Source: Chryseobacterium gleum
GTDB lineage: Bacteria; Bacteroidota; Bacteroidia; Flavobacteriales_C; GCA-002722245
Direction of reading: 5' to 3'
Assembly: GCA_945871895.1 (NCBI GenBank)
Contig: CAMBXP010000011.1
Location: forward strand, 1-45,829
DNA: 45,829 bases
Position numbers and translations under genes: made by a program. Positions 1-7,636 of the stretch are shown here, one piece after another. Within the stretch, counting starts at the first letter, position 1, and each line of letters opens with the position of its first letter. The notes beneath the pieces were generated by a model. The model was not told the DNA's origin, ran no database searches, and worked only from the letters and a program-made list of their open reading frames with translations.

Positions 1-1458
1 GGTTGCGGTAAAGACTTGTCGAATTCTACCGGTTGGACCTACAATGATCCAAAAAACGGTGGTTTTGAAGTTCAACCTTACGGTGAGCAGGAAACTGGTC
101 CGGGCCTAATCTTCGTTGAAGGTGGTTCTTACACAATGGGACAAACGGAAGACGATGTTATGTATGAACAAAACAACATGGCTCGTAACGTTACTGTTTC
201 TTCATTTTATATGGACGAAACTGAAATTCGTAACGTAGATTGGAGAGAGTATGTGTATTGGTTGTTGAGAGTATTCGGACAATCTTTGCCTGAGGTTCCT
301 AAAAAAGCACTTCCAGATACGTTGCAATGGAGAGATGAATTAGCCTATAACGAAGAGTATGTAGAGTGGTATTTCCGTCACCCTGCTTACAACGAATATC
401 CTGTAGTTGGTGTGAACTGGTTGCAAGCTACCGATTATTGTATTTGGAGAACCGACCGAGTAAATGAGATGATCATGATTCGTGAGGGTATCTTGAAAGT
501 GAATCCTAACCAACAAGATGATGATAACTTTAATACCGATGCTTACTTATTAAATCAATATGTAGGTGAGGTTAAAGGAGATTTAGTAAGTCTTGATCCT
601 AACGGCGGTGGTTTTAGAAAAGTAGTTAGAGAAGATGGTATTTTGTTGCCCCGCTATCGTCTCCCAACAGAATCAGAGTGGGAATATGCAGCGATTGGTT
701 TAGTAGGTAACACTATCGATGAGCGCATCATCGACAGAAGAATTTATCCCTGGAATGGTCACTGGGTTAGAAATAAAGACGACCAATGGCAAGGTGAAAT
801 GATGGCCAACGTTATGAGAGCCAAAGGTGATATGATGGGGGTTGCAAGTAAATTGAATGACTCCTACGATATTACAGCTCCAGTTCGTTCTTTCTGGCCT
901 AATGATTATGGTTTGTACCATATGGCTGGTAACGTATCTGAATGGGTAATGGACGTTTATCGTCCTCTAACGGCTGAAGATGTTAATGAATTTCGTGCTT
1001 TCCGCGGTAACGTTTTCAAAACATACAAAGAAGATGATTCAGATCCTGAACAATATGCTGTTAAAGATTCTTTAGGTAGAATGGTTTACAGAGAGGTTGA
1101 TGCTGCTAAAGATAACTTAGCAGAAAGAAGAAACTATAAAAAAGCAGGTAATATTGATTATTTAGATGGTGAGTTCACTTCATCTGTATTCTTTGCTGAC
1201 GAAGGTTATAAAGACCCTTCTAAAGACAATAAATTGATGTACGAAGCGGCAAACCCAACTTCAACTGGTCACTCATTGCTTTCTAACAGAACAAGAGTTT
1301 ACAAAGGTGGTTCTTGGAAAGACAGAACCTTCTGGATGGGCCCTGGTACAAGAAGATTCTTGAACGAAGATCAATCTACAGATTGTATCGGTTTCCGCTG
1401 CGCAATGCACCGCGTAGGAAGTCAGGTTCAATTTGGTGGAGATAAAGGCGCTAAATAA
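1..1458 (+). CDS. gldJ: Gliding motility / type IX secretion lipoprotein GldJ (5' partial)
   Basis: The reading frame is open from the first base and begins Gly-Cys-Gly-Lys, which looks like the lipobox cysteine of a mature lipoprotein. The signal peptide therefore lies just outside the window. The rest is a formylglycine-generating-enzyme-like (SUMF1) fold: FVEGGSYTMG near the start, YRLPTESEWEYAA in the middle, NVSEWVMDVY, and VYKGGSWKD followed by CIGFRCA near the end. GldJ is an outer-membrane-associated lipoprotein needed for gliding and for stability of the type IX secretion machinery. The paralogue GldK has the same fold. I prefer GldJ because murF follows directly, as in Flavobacterium. 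A terminator separates it from murF. The large inserts between SUMF1 blocks are expected for GldJ. Confidence 0.88.
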   Translation, partial: GCGKDLSNSTGWTYNDPKNGGFEVQPYGEQETGPGLIFVEGGSYTMGQTEDDVMYEQNNMARNVTVSSFYMDETEIRNVDWREYVYWLLRVFGQSLPEVPKKALPDTLQWRDELAYNEEYVEWYFRHPAYNEYPVVGVNWLQATDYCIWRTDRVNEMIMIREGILKVNPNQQDDDNFNTDAYLLNQYVGEVKGDLVSLDPNGGGFRKVVREDGILLPRYRLPTESEWEYAAIGLVGNTIDERIIDRRIYPWNGHWVRNKDDQWQGEMMANVMRAKGDMMGVASKLNDSYDITAPVRSFWPNDYGLYHMAGNVSEWVMDVYRPLTAEDVNEFRAFRGNVFKTYKEDDSDPEQYAVKDSLGRMVYREVDAAKDNLAERRNYKKAGNIDYLDGEFTSSVFFADEGYKDPSKDNKLMYEAANPTSTGHSLLSNRTRVYKGGSWKDRTFWMGPGTRRFLNEDQSTDCIGFRCAMHRVGSQVQFGGDKGAK

Positions 1459-1486
1459 TTTGAACTTTAAGTGTTCATAAAATATA

Positions 1487-1519
1487 AATCCCCTCGATTT
1501 TTTCGAGGGGATTTTTTTT
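1487..1519 (+). terminator. Rho-independent terminator after gldJ
   Basis: An 11-bp perfect stem (1487-1497 with 1503-1513) around a five-T loop, with CCCC/GGGG in the stem, is followed by a run of eight T. It ends gldJ transcription only about 13 bases before the murF start codon, so murF must use a promoter close to or inside this hairpin, or depend on read-through. Confidence 0.9.
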
Positions 1520-1531
1520 GATATTAGTTTT

Positions 1532-2809
1532 ATGGAAATTCAACAAATCTACGCACTCTTCCTTCAACAAGAACAGAAGGTAAGTACCGATACCAGAAAA
1601 TTAGAAAAAGGCTCTATCTTTTTTGCTTTAAAAGGTGATAATTTTAATGCCAACGCATTTGCCATATCTTCTGTTGAATCGGGATGTTCTTACGCCGTAG
1701 TAGACGATAAAAATATTCAGCATCCTCAGTGTATTGCGGTGAACGATGTGTTACAAACTTTGCAGGATTTAGCTAAGTATCATCGTCGTCAGTTTAACAT
1801 TCCGGTAATTGGAATTACTGGCACCAATGGAAAAACAACCACCAAAGAATTGGTCAATCAGGTATTGAGCACGAAGTATAAAGTGCATTGCACCAAAGGC
1901 AATTTTAATAACCATATTGGTGTGCCTCTCACTTTGCTTTCGATGTTTAAAGGAACTGAAATAGCTATTATTGAAATGGGTGCCAACCATCCTTTCGAGA
2001 TAGATTTTTTGTGTAAAATAGCTGAGCCTAACTATGGTTTGGTAACCAATATGGGAAAAGCTCATTTAGAGGGTTTTGGTGGTTTTGAAGGGGTGATTAA
2101 AACCAAATCGGAAATGTATGAGTTTATGGCTGCGCAGCAGGGTAAAATATTTGTTAATGCAGCAGATGAATTACTCATGAGGCAGTCGGCATCCGCTCCA
2201 CAACGATTGTTTTATCAAGATGAGCGCTTAAACGGTGCGATTATTTCTACGAATCCTACTGTAAGTTTTCAGTTGAATTATACTTCAGATAGTATCGAAA
2301 TAGGCAGCCATTTGTTTGGCGAGCACAACCTTATTAATATGCTTTGTGCTGCTAGGGTGGGAGTAGAATTTGGGGTGTCTTTGCTTGCCATTAAAGAGGC
2401 TCTGGAATCTTATCATCCAGATAACAATCGCTCCCAAGTTGTTCTTTCTGAAAAGGGAAACACCTTGATTTGGGATGCCTACAACGCCAATCCTACTAGT
2501 ATGAGTGCGGCTGTTAATGCTTTTGCGAATACTTCTAACGATAATAAAGTAGCGATTTTGGGCGATATGTTAGAGTTAGGTGAAGAGGCACATAAAGAAC
2601 ACTTAGCAATGATTGCCTTGCTTAAGAAGTTAAATTTGCAGGCGTATTTAGTCGGACCAGAATTTGTTAAATGCTCTTCTTCTTTTAAATCTTTTTTGAA
2701 TGCTTTAGAGCTCAAAGAATATTTGCAAGAATCATCTTTAGTTGACTATCATGTTTTAATTAAAGGCTCAAGAGGAATTAAGCTGGAAACACTAAAGGAA
2801 GTATTATAA
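1532..2809 (+). CDS. murF: UDP-N-acetylmuramoyl-tripeptide--D-alanyl-D-alanine ligase MurF
   Basis: MurF is the cytoplasmic ATP-dependent ligase that adds D-Ala-D-Ala to UDP-MurNAc-tripeptide, the last soluble step of peptidoglycan precursor synthesis. The N-terminal domain has STDTRKLEKGSIFFALKG. The Mur-ligase P-loop GTNGKTTTKE follows near residue 95, then EMGANHPFEI, the N-rich FNNHIGVPLTLL segment, and the C-terminal WDAYNANPTSM and ILGDMLELG motifs typical of MurF. The length, 425 residues, is normal. It is the usual neighbour of gldJ in gliding Bacteroidota and converges on the gene at 2842. Confidence 0.95.
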   Translation: MEIQQIYALFLQQEQKVSTDTRKLEKGSIFFALKGDNFNANAFAISSVESGCSYAVVDDKNIQHPQCIAVNDVLQTLQDLAKYHRRQFNIPVIGITGTNGKTTTKELVNQVLSTKYKVHCTKGNFNNHIGVPLTLLSMFKGTEIAIIEMGANHPFEIDFLCKIAEPNYGLVTNMGKAHLEGFGGFEGVIKTKSEMYEFMAAQQGKIFVNAADELLMRQSASAPQRLFYQDERLNGAIISTNPTVSFQLNYTSDSIEIGSHLFGEHNLINMLCAARVGVEFGVSLLAIKEALESYHPDNNRSQVVLSEKGNTLIWDAYNANPTSMSAAVNAFANTSNDNKVAILGDMLELGEEAHKEHLAMIALLKKLNLQAYLVGPEFVKCSSSFKSFLNALELKEYLQESSLVDYHVLIKGSRGIKLETLKEVL

Positions 2810-2811
2810 AA

Positions 2812-2834
2812 AAGCCCCGCAAACAGCGAGGCTT
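2812..2834. terminator. Bidirectional terminator between murF and the guanylyltransferase gene
   Basis: A 9-bp stem with one mismatch (2812-2820 with 2826-2834) and a five-base loop lies between two convergent stop codons. Read on the minus strand the hairpin is followed by six T, so it works best for the minus-strand gene. Confidence 0.75.
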
Positions 2835-2841
2835 CTTTGGC

Positions 2842-3930
2842 TTATAAGTATTTCTTCAGTTTCGCATCTGAACTAACATCGTTCACAAAGAGTTTGATGC
2901 GTTGCTCGTCGTCTTTCGGACAAATCAGTAGAACGTCCTCTGTGTCTACTACAATAAAGTTTTTCAAGCCGTTGGCTACCAGTAATTTGTTTCCGCTTAC
3001 TGTGTAAATACTGTTTTCTGAATTGTATACTTTAAGATTTTTCCCAATTAATGCATTGCCTTTTTCATCTTTAGCCAAATGATCATAAACAGAACCCCAA
3101 GTACCTAAATCAGTCCAGCCAAAATCACATGGCAAAACATATACGTTTTTGGCTTTTTCCATCACTCCGTAATCTACAGATATATTCGTGCATTCAGAGT
3201 AAGCTTTAGTGATAAAAGCTTCTTCTTGCGCTGTGTTGTAAATGCCTTTTCCTTCTTTAAAAATATTACTTATTTCTGGAAGGTTTTTTTCCAAAGAATT
3301 GATGATGCTTTTTGCCGACCACACGAAAATACCGCTGTTCCAAGAGAAATCACCACTTTGCAAGAAGAATTTGGCCATTTCTAAATTTGGCTTTTCAGTG
3401 AAGGTTTTTACTTTTTTCAATCTTGGCTCAAATGCATAGGCTTCTTCAGTAGCTTGAATGTAGCCATAGCCGGTGTCTGGACGGTTAGGCTGAATACCTA
3501 GAGTAAGCAAACAGTCGCTTTTCGATGCTGCGTCTAATGCGGTGGTAATTACTTCTGTGAAAATATCTTCTTTTAAAATCAAATGGTCTGAAGGGGCTAC
3601 AATTAAGCGCGCTTCGGGATTAATTTCTGCAATTTTATAACTCGCATAAGCTACACATGGAGCGGTATTTCTGCGCTGCGGCTCGCATAAAATTTGATTG
3701 TCGTCTAGTTGAGGCAATTGTTCTTTAATCAAATCTTTGTATTCAACATTGGCAACAATAAATATGTTTTCTGGCGGACAAACTTTTATTAATCTATCGT
3801 AAGTTAGTTGGAGCAGTGTTCTACCCACATTCAAAATATCGAGAAATTGTTTGGGTTTTGAGCTTTTACTTATCGGCCAAAATCTGCTGCCGATACCACC
3901 TGCCATTATTACGCTGTAATTATTTTTCAT
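2842..3930 (-). CDS. Mannose-1-phosphate guanylyltransferase (GDP-mannose pyrophosphorylase)
   Basis: It transfers GMP from GTP to mannose-1-phosphate to give GDP-mannose for surface glycans. The N-terminal nucleotidyltransferase signature GGIGSRFWPIS with PKQFL (residues 11-29) is intact. Also visible are the sugar-binding APSDHLI, GYGYIQ, EKPN, FSWNSGIFVW and the GWTDLGTW segment. At 362 residues it is the short monofunctional form. It lacks the C-terminal phosphomannose isomerase domain of ManC/AlgA, although residues after about 290 form a short beta-helix-like tail. It is transcribed alone from its own promoter (3957-3987). Confidence 0.92.
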   Translation of the reverse strand: MKNNYSVIMAGGIGSRFWPISKSSKPKQFLDILNVGRTLLQLTYDRLIKVCPPENIFIVANVEYKDLIKEQLPQLDDNQILCEPQRRNTAPCVAYASYKIAEINPEARLIVAPSDHLILKEDIFTEVITTALDAASKSDCLLTLGIQPNRPDTGYGYIQATEEAYAFEPRLKKVKTFTEKPNLEMAKFFLQSGDFSWNSGIFVWSAKSIINSLEKNLPEISNIFKEGKGIYNTAQEEAFITKAYSECTNISVDYGVMEKAKNVYVLPCDFGWTDLGTWGSVYDHLAKDEKGNALIGKNLKVYNSENSIYTVSGNKLLVANGLKNFIVVDTEDVLLICPKDDEQRIKLFVNDVSSDAKLKKYL

Positions 3931-3956
3931 AAGGTTATTTTCGAGAAGCTAAGTTA

Positions 3957-3987
3957 TAAAAATAGGTTGGTAAATTGTAGGTACAAT
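3957..3987 (-). promoter_or_regulatory. Bacteroidota-type promoter for the guanylyltransferase gene
   Basis: On the minus strand, ATTG (3987-3984), a 19-base spacer and TATTTTTA (3964-3957) match TTTG-N(17-23)-TAnnTTTG with one mismatch in each box. The start codon is 27 bases downstream. Confidence 0.55.
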
Positions 3988-3995
3988 GCATGCAG

Positions 3996-4628
3996 TCAGT
4001 TTACTTTTTCAACTGGTGTAGAGGCGTAAATCGTATACCACTTTTTGTTTGCTAAATTGTAGCATTTGTATCGCAATCGAATTTTCTCTTTTTTTCTAAA
4101 GGTTTCTGCTCTATCAACAACTTTAAAGTGGCTGTTGTGCGGTAATTCATGTAAAACCAATTGCGGTGCATGTTTATCTACAATTTTAATCGCGTTTAGC
4201 AACATATGATTGCTATAAATATTTCCTTTTAGCGAATCAGCTTCAGCATCAATAGCGTCTCTTAAGATGATGGGGATTCTATTGCTATTTCTAAGTTTGA
4301 TGAGCAAATATCTAAAGTTTTGTTTCCATTCTTTACCATGCGGACTCACTCTATTTCCAAATTCTTTCCAAGTCATGTAGTGTGCCCATTCATGCAAAAA
4401 AACAATCAGCATGAAATAGGGTGTAAGATCATTGTTTAGCTCAATATACGGTGATTTGTATCGCCTACGAGCAAAGCAGCCCAATCGCGCTTTTCTCGGT
4501 TCAGTGATGAAAAGGTCACATTCACTTCCGCGCAACAACTGATGCACAAACACTATGGCTGGTGCAGGAAGTAACTTGTAGAAGTCGGCGCGGTCGCTAT
4601 ATTTTCGTAACTCTCTCCAGTTTTTCAT
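3996..4628 (-). CDS. SprT-like zinc metalloprotein
   Basis: The zinc-binding motif HEWAH (residues 79-83 from the chosen start) followed by SPHGKEWK is the SprT-like signature, in which two His of HExxH and a downstream His bind metal. Bacteroidota SprT-like proteins are small cytoplasmic proteins of unproven substrate. The eukaryotic relative Spartan cleaves DNA-protein crosslinks. I chose the ATG at 4628, giving MKNWRELRKY. The longer frame starts at a TTG at 4721 and its first 31 residues overlap, in another frame, the lipoprotein ORF 4597-4734, which explains that extension better. The 32-base overlap suggests translational coupling. The gene is arginine- and lysine-rich. Confidence 0.75.
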   Translation of the reverse strand: MKNWRELRKYSDRADFYKLLPAPAIVFVHQLLRGSECDLFITEPRKARLGCFARRRYKSPYIELNNDLTPYFMLIVFLHEWAHYMTWKEFGNRVSPHGKEWKQNFRYLLIKLRNSNRIPIILRDAIDAEADSLKGNIYSNHMLLNAIKIVDKHAPQLVLHELPHNSHFKVVDRAETFRKKEKIRLRYKCYNLANKKWYTIYASTPVEKVN

Positions 4629-4734
4629 AATTCTTAGTAAAAGAAGGACATTCGCTGCACTTACTTTTGCGATGCCCCTTGCATCCAGAGAAGATAATCG
4701 CCACACAAAAAAGGAAAGCAAAAACTTTTTCCAT
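4597..4734 (-). CDS. Tiny predicted lipoprotein (45 aa)
   Basis: An ATG at 4734 opens a 45-codon frame. It encodes a signal peptide (MEK, then VFAFLFCVAIIFSGC with lipobox FSGC at residues 15-18) followed by a basic, Cys-containing tail KGHRKSKCSECPSF. The mature chain is only about 28 residues and carries a CxxC. It overlaps the start of the SprT-like gene by 32 bases in a different frame, and a near-consensus -7 box (minus-strand TATTTTTA, 4763-4756) lies 21 bases upstream. I do not recognise a named family. The hydrophobic core and exact lipobox argue that it is real. Confidence 0.6.
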   Translation of the reverse strand: MEKVFAFLFCVAIIFSGCKGHRKSKCSECPSFTKNYEKLERVTKI

Positions 4735-4767
4735 AATACAAGGTTTATAACATCGTAAAAATAGTAA

Positions 4768-4796
4768 ATTGATTTTCTAAATAATGCCTATTTTTG
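4768..4796 (+). promoter_or_regulatory. Promoter of the mlaEF operon
   Basis: ATTG (4768-4771), 17 bases, then a perfect -7 box TATTTTTG (4789-4796). Transcription should begin near 4802, which rules out the upstream ATG at 4784 as start codon and supports ATG 4811. Confidence 0.75.
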
Positions 4797-4810
4797 GTAA
4801 AAATGCAGTA

Positions 4811-5554
4811 ATGTTTAAAATTTTCAAACAGTTTGGCGAATACTTCTTCATGCTGCGCAAGACCTTCACCCGTCCGCAAAAAATGAAAATCTTTTTTAGA
4901 AGGTTTTTTGATGAGGTGGAAGCAATTGGTCTAGATTCTTTGGCTATTGTGGCTATTCTCTCTGTATTTATGGGGGCGGTAATTCTAATTCAGAGTGCTT
5001 ACAACTTCTCTAATCCACTAATTCCGGCTTATGCGGAAGGTGTTGCTACCAGAGATTCTATGCTTTTAGAGTTTTCTCCAACCATTATTTCATTAATTTT
5101 GGTAGGTAAAGTAGGTTCAAGTATTGCTTCTGAGTTGGGCACTATGCGTGTTACAGAGCAGATTGATGCACTTGAAATTATGGGGGTTGATCCTATGAAT
5201 TATCTTGTTTTGCCTAAGATTGTTGCTGGAGTGTTTATTATTCCGTTTTTGATTGTAATTAGCATGTTTTTAGGTGTTTACGGCGGATATTTGGCCTCAT
5301 TACTTACGGGTGCTATCTCTCCGGGAAGATACATCTATGGTATTCAGTATGACTTTGTGCCCTACTATATTTTTTATGCTTTGGTTAAATCCGCTGTTTT
5401 TGCTTTTATATTAACCAGTGTTTCCTCCTTTCATGGTTACCATGCGCAAGGTGGCGCTTTAGAGGTAGGTAAATCAAGCACTAAGGCAGTGGTTTATAGC
5501 ACTATTGCCATTATCTTTTTTAATTTGGTTCTCACTAAACTTTTGTTGAACTGA
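4811..5554 (+). CDS. mlaE: MlaE/YrbE-family ABC transporter permease
   Basis: This is the inner-membrane permease of a phospholipid or sterol-type (Mla/MCE) ABC importer or exporter. The MlaE core is clear: several hydrophobic segments, GKVGSSIASELGTMRVTEQI and IDALEIMGVDPMNYLVLP, the cytoplasmic coupling loop that contacts the ATPase. The frame is open from an ATG at 4784, but that codon lies inside the promoter, so I start at MFKIFKQFGEYF (247 aa). The stop codon overlaps the mlaF start by one base. No MCE/MlaD substrate-binding gene follows, so a partner must be encoded elsewhere. Confidence 0.9.
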   Translation: MFKIFKQFGEYFFMLRKTFTRPQKMKIFFRRFFDEVEAIGLDSLAIVAILSVFMGAVILIQSAYNFSNPLIPAYAEGVATRDSMLLEFSPTIISLILVGKVGSSIASELGTMRVTEQIDALEIMGVDPMNYLVLPKIVAGVFIIPFLIVISMFLGVYGGYLASLLTGAISPGRYIYGIQYDFVPYYIFYALVKSAVFAFILTSVSSFHGYHAQGGALEVGKSSTKAVVYSTIAIIFFNLVLTKLLLN

Positions 5555-6312
5555 TGATAGAAGTAGCTAACATATCTAAAAAGTTTGGTGACCGCCAAGT
5601 TTTATCTGAGGTATCTATGTACTTAGAAACAGGTAAGGTAAATATGGTTATTGGCCAAAGTGGTGCTGGTAAATCTGTTTTTTTAAAGTGTTTGGTTGGT
5701 TTGTTACAAACAGATATAGGTGAGATTCATTACGATAGAAGGAATTTTACCGAAATGAATTATCAGCAAAAGAAAGAATTACGGCAGGAAATAGGCATGC
5801 TTTTTCAAGGTGCAGCATTGTTCGATTCTTTAACTGTTGAGCAAAACGTAGTTTTTCCTTTAGAGTTGTTTGCTAAGATGTCGAAATCGGAAAGATTGGA
5901 TAGAGCAAATTTTTGCTTGCAAAGAGTGAATCTAATTAACGCAAACAATCTTTACCCAGATGAAATTAGTGGTGGTATGAAAAAAAGGGTGGCTATTGCT
6001 CGAGCCATTGCCATGAATCCAAAATATTTGTTTTGCGATGAGCCAAATTCAGGATTAGACCCGCAAACATCCATTGTCATAGATAATTTAATTAAAGAAA
6101 TTACGCAAGAGTTTAACATGACTACAGTGGTAATTTCACACGACATGAATTCGGTGATGGAGATCTCAGATAATATATTCTTTATCTACAGTGGTCAGAA
6201 ATGGTGGGAGGGCAACAAACAAGATTTACTAACTACTGACAACAAAGAATTGTGCGATTTCGTTTACGCTTCATCTTTCATGAAGGAGTTCAAAAAGTCA
6301 CAAAATCGCTAA
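5554..6312 (+). CDS. mlaF: MlaF-family ABC transporter ATP-binding protein
   Basis: This is the ATPase subunit partnering the preceding permease. Walker A GQSGAGKS (about residues 34-41), the Q-loop LFQGAALFDSLTV, signature SGGMKKR, Walker B FCDEPNSGLDP and the H-loop VISHDMNS are all intact. The FQGAALFDS segment after the Q-loop and GGMKKR in place of GGQQQR are characteristic of MlaF rather than generic importers. It is 252 residues long and translationally coupled to mlaE. It ends three bases from the stop of the convergent gene at 6316, with no clear terminator between. Confidence 0.93.
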   Translation: MIEVANISKKFGDRQVLSEVSMYLETGKVNMVIGQSGAGKSVFLKCLVGLLQTDIGEIHYDRRNFTEMNYQQKKELRQEIGMLFQGAALFDSLTVEQNVVFPLELFAKMSKSERLDRANFCLQRVNLINANNLYPDEISGGMKKRVAIARAIAMNPKYLFCDEPNSGLDPQTSIVIDNLIKEITQEFNMTTVVISHDMNSVMEISDNIFFIYSGQKWWEGNKQDLLTTDNKELCDFVYASSFMKEFKKSQNR

Positions 6313-6315
6313 TAA

Positions 6316-7578
6316 TTATTCTATCACTAGCTTCTTGAAATCACTCGTGCCCACCGAATATAAATATATTCCAGAGCTAAGTGCACTTAAGTCTATTTCA
6401 GTGAAGTAAAGACCTTTTGATTTAAAACCTTCTTCTTTTTCTAAAATGATTTGTCCGTTAATATCAAACAATCTAATTTTTACATTTTCATTTTCCATTA
6501 CCGAATAAGAAATAATGGCTTTATCGGTTGCTGGATTTGGAAAGCAGTTAGCAGCAGTATTAGGGGTGTTTGTACTTATTCCTAGCCAGGCTTCATCGTA
6601 TCTAATATTAACACCAAAGTCAAAATGTTCTGGCTGCTCTTTTGGCCATAATAGTGCCCAGTAATAAGGGTAAAAACCTTCGTACATTTGAGCATTTGCT
6701 ATAGGAAGTAAATTTAAATAATTAGCAAAGTAAGAACAGTTGAGCTCACCTTCATAGTAAACTGGAAATGAATTTTCCCCTTCTTCTTGCCACATAGTTG
6801 TTTGAAAGGTATTGCCTGATCTGGTTATAGTATCATTCAAGGAGTATGCAAATCCTGGTTTAAATTGGAGCGCTACAAATACATTTTCTCCTCCTCTGAA
6901 TCGGGGTAAATTAACTGGTAATTTTAATTCTAGTAAATCTAACGTTGTACCTACACTTACGAAATCCGTATCTAATAAAACTTTAATTGTTGTTTTTTTA
7001 GGTAGTTCCATTTCGCCTATTCCATCAGCACCTGCAATAAATTTAAGGTGATTGAATTCAACTGTATTTACTCCGAAATTTTTTACAATTTCACTCCCGC
7101 TTAATCCAGCAACAACCACACTTGAATCACTTCCAACTTCAATGATGAGTGTGTCAACAACATCGCTACTAGTGTTTCTGTGGTATCTGAAAGGAATACG
7201 CACTGAATCTACATAGTATGGTAAGAATTTAGTGAAATCAGTATCCCAAAAAGTGGTAAAAGTAGATGCAGTGGGACTCGTTACCGACGCTACCTTATAA
7301 TAAAAAGATCTTCCTACGCCGTTGGAATAATCAACCAATGCGGTATCAGGGAAAATGAAATCTGAGATATAAAATTGAGAACTCGAACCATTTGGAGATA
7401 AAGCATAAACTTCACCGTAGTTGAACCATTTTTTTATTTGCGCACCTCTAAAGTCGCCTTTTTTAGTTTTTTCAATGGGAAGGAATCGATTTAAGTGATC
7501 TTGCGGATAGGTTGGGATGAGCTGAGCTTTTAAAATGAAGCCAGAAAGCACTAATATCAGTAGTATAATTTTTTTCAT
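6316..7578 (-). CDS. Secreted protein with type IX secretion (T9SS type A) sorting domain
   Basis: ATG 7578 gives a signal peptide (MKKIILLILVLSGFILKAQ). The longer frame from 7599 only adds seven residues before it. About 300 residues follow with no family I recognise; they look beta-rich and extracellular. The last 75 or so residues are a T9SS type A sorting domain: NCFPNPATDKAIISY, RLFDINGQII, GLYFTEIDLSALSSGIYLYSV, ending KKLVIE. The product should cross the outer membrane by T9SS and be released or anchored after removal of that domain. It lies 58 bases downstream of gcvP on the same strand, separated by a strong hairpin. Confidence 0.85.
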   Translation of the reverse strand: MKKIILLILVLSGFILKAQLIPTYPQDHLNRFLPIEKTKKGDFRGAQIKKWFNYGEVYALSPNGSSSQFYISDFIFPDTALVDYSNGVGRSFYYKVASVTSPTASTFTTFWDTDFTKFLPYYVDSVRIPFRYHRNTSSDVVDTLIIEVGSDSSVVVAGLSGSEIVKNFGVNTVEFNHLKFIAGADGIGEMELPKKTTIKVLLDTDFVSVGTTLDLLELKLPVNLPRFRGGENVFVALQFKPGFAYSLNDTITRSGNTFQTTMWQEEGENSFPVYYEGELNCSYFANYLNLLPIANAQMYEGFYPYYWALLWPKEQPEHFDFGVNIRYDEAWLGISTNTPNTAANCFPNPATDKAIISYSVMENENVKIRLFDINGQIILEKEEGFKSKGLYFTEIDLSALSSGIYLYSVGTSDFKKLVIE

Positions 7579-7593
7579 CGCAAGAGTTGTTTG

Positions 7594-7629
7594 TGACAAT
7601 GAAGTTAGTATTTACTAACCTCATTGTCA
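7594..7629 (-). terminator. Hairpin between gcvP and the T9SS gene
   Basis: Seventeen-base arms (7594-7610 and 7613-7629) with a two-base loop pair fully on the minus-strand transcript, with one G-U pair; on the plus strand the same position is an A-C mismatch. No T-run follows, so it is either an atypical terminator or a processing or stability element between gcvP and the downstream gene. Confidence 0.55.
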
Positions 7630-7636
7630 AACAAAA

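Noticed and set aside
4721..4734. TTG 4721 as the start of the SprT-like protein
   Set aside because: Its extension overlaps a lipoprotein signal sequence in another frame, whereas ATG 4628 gives a normal N-terminus.
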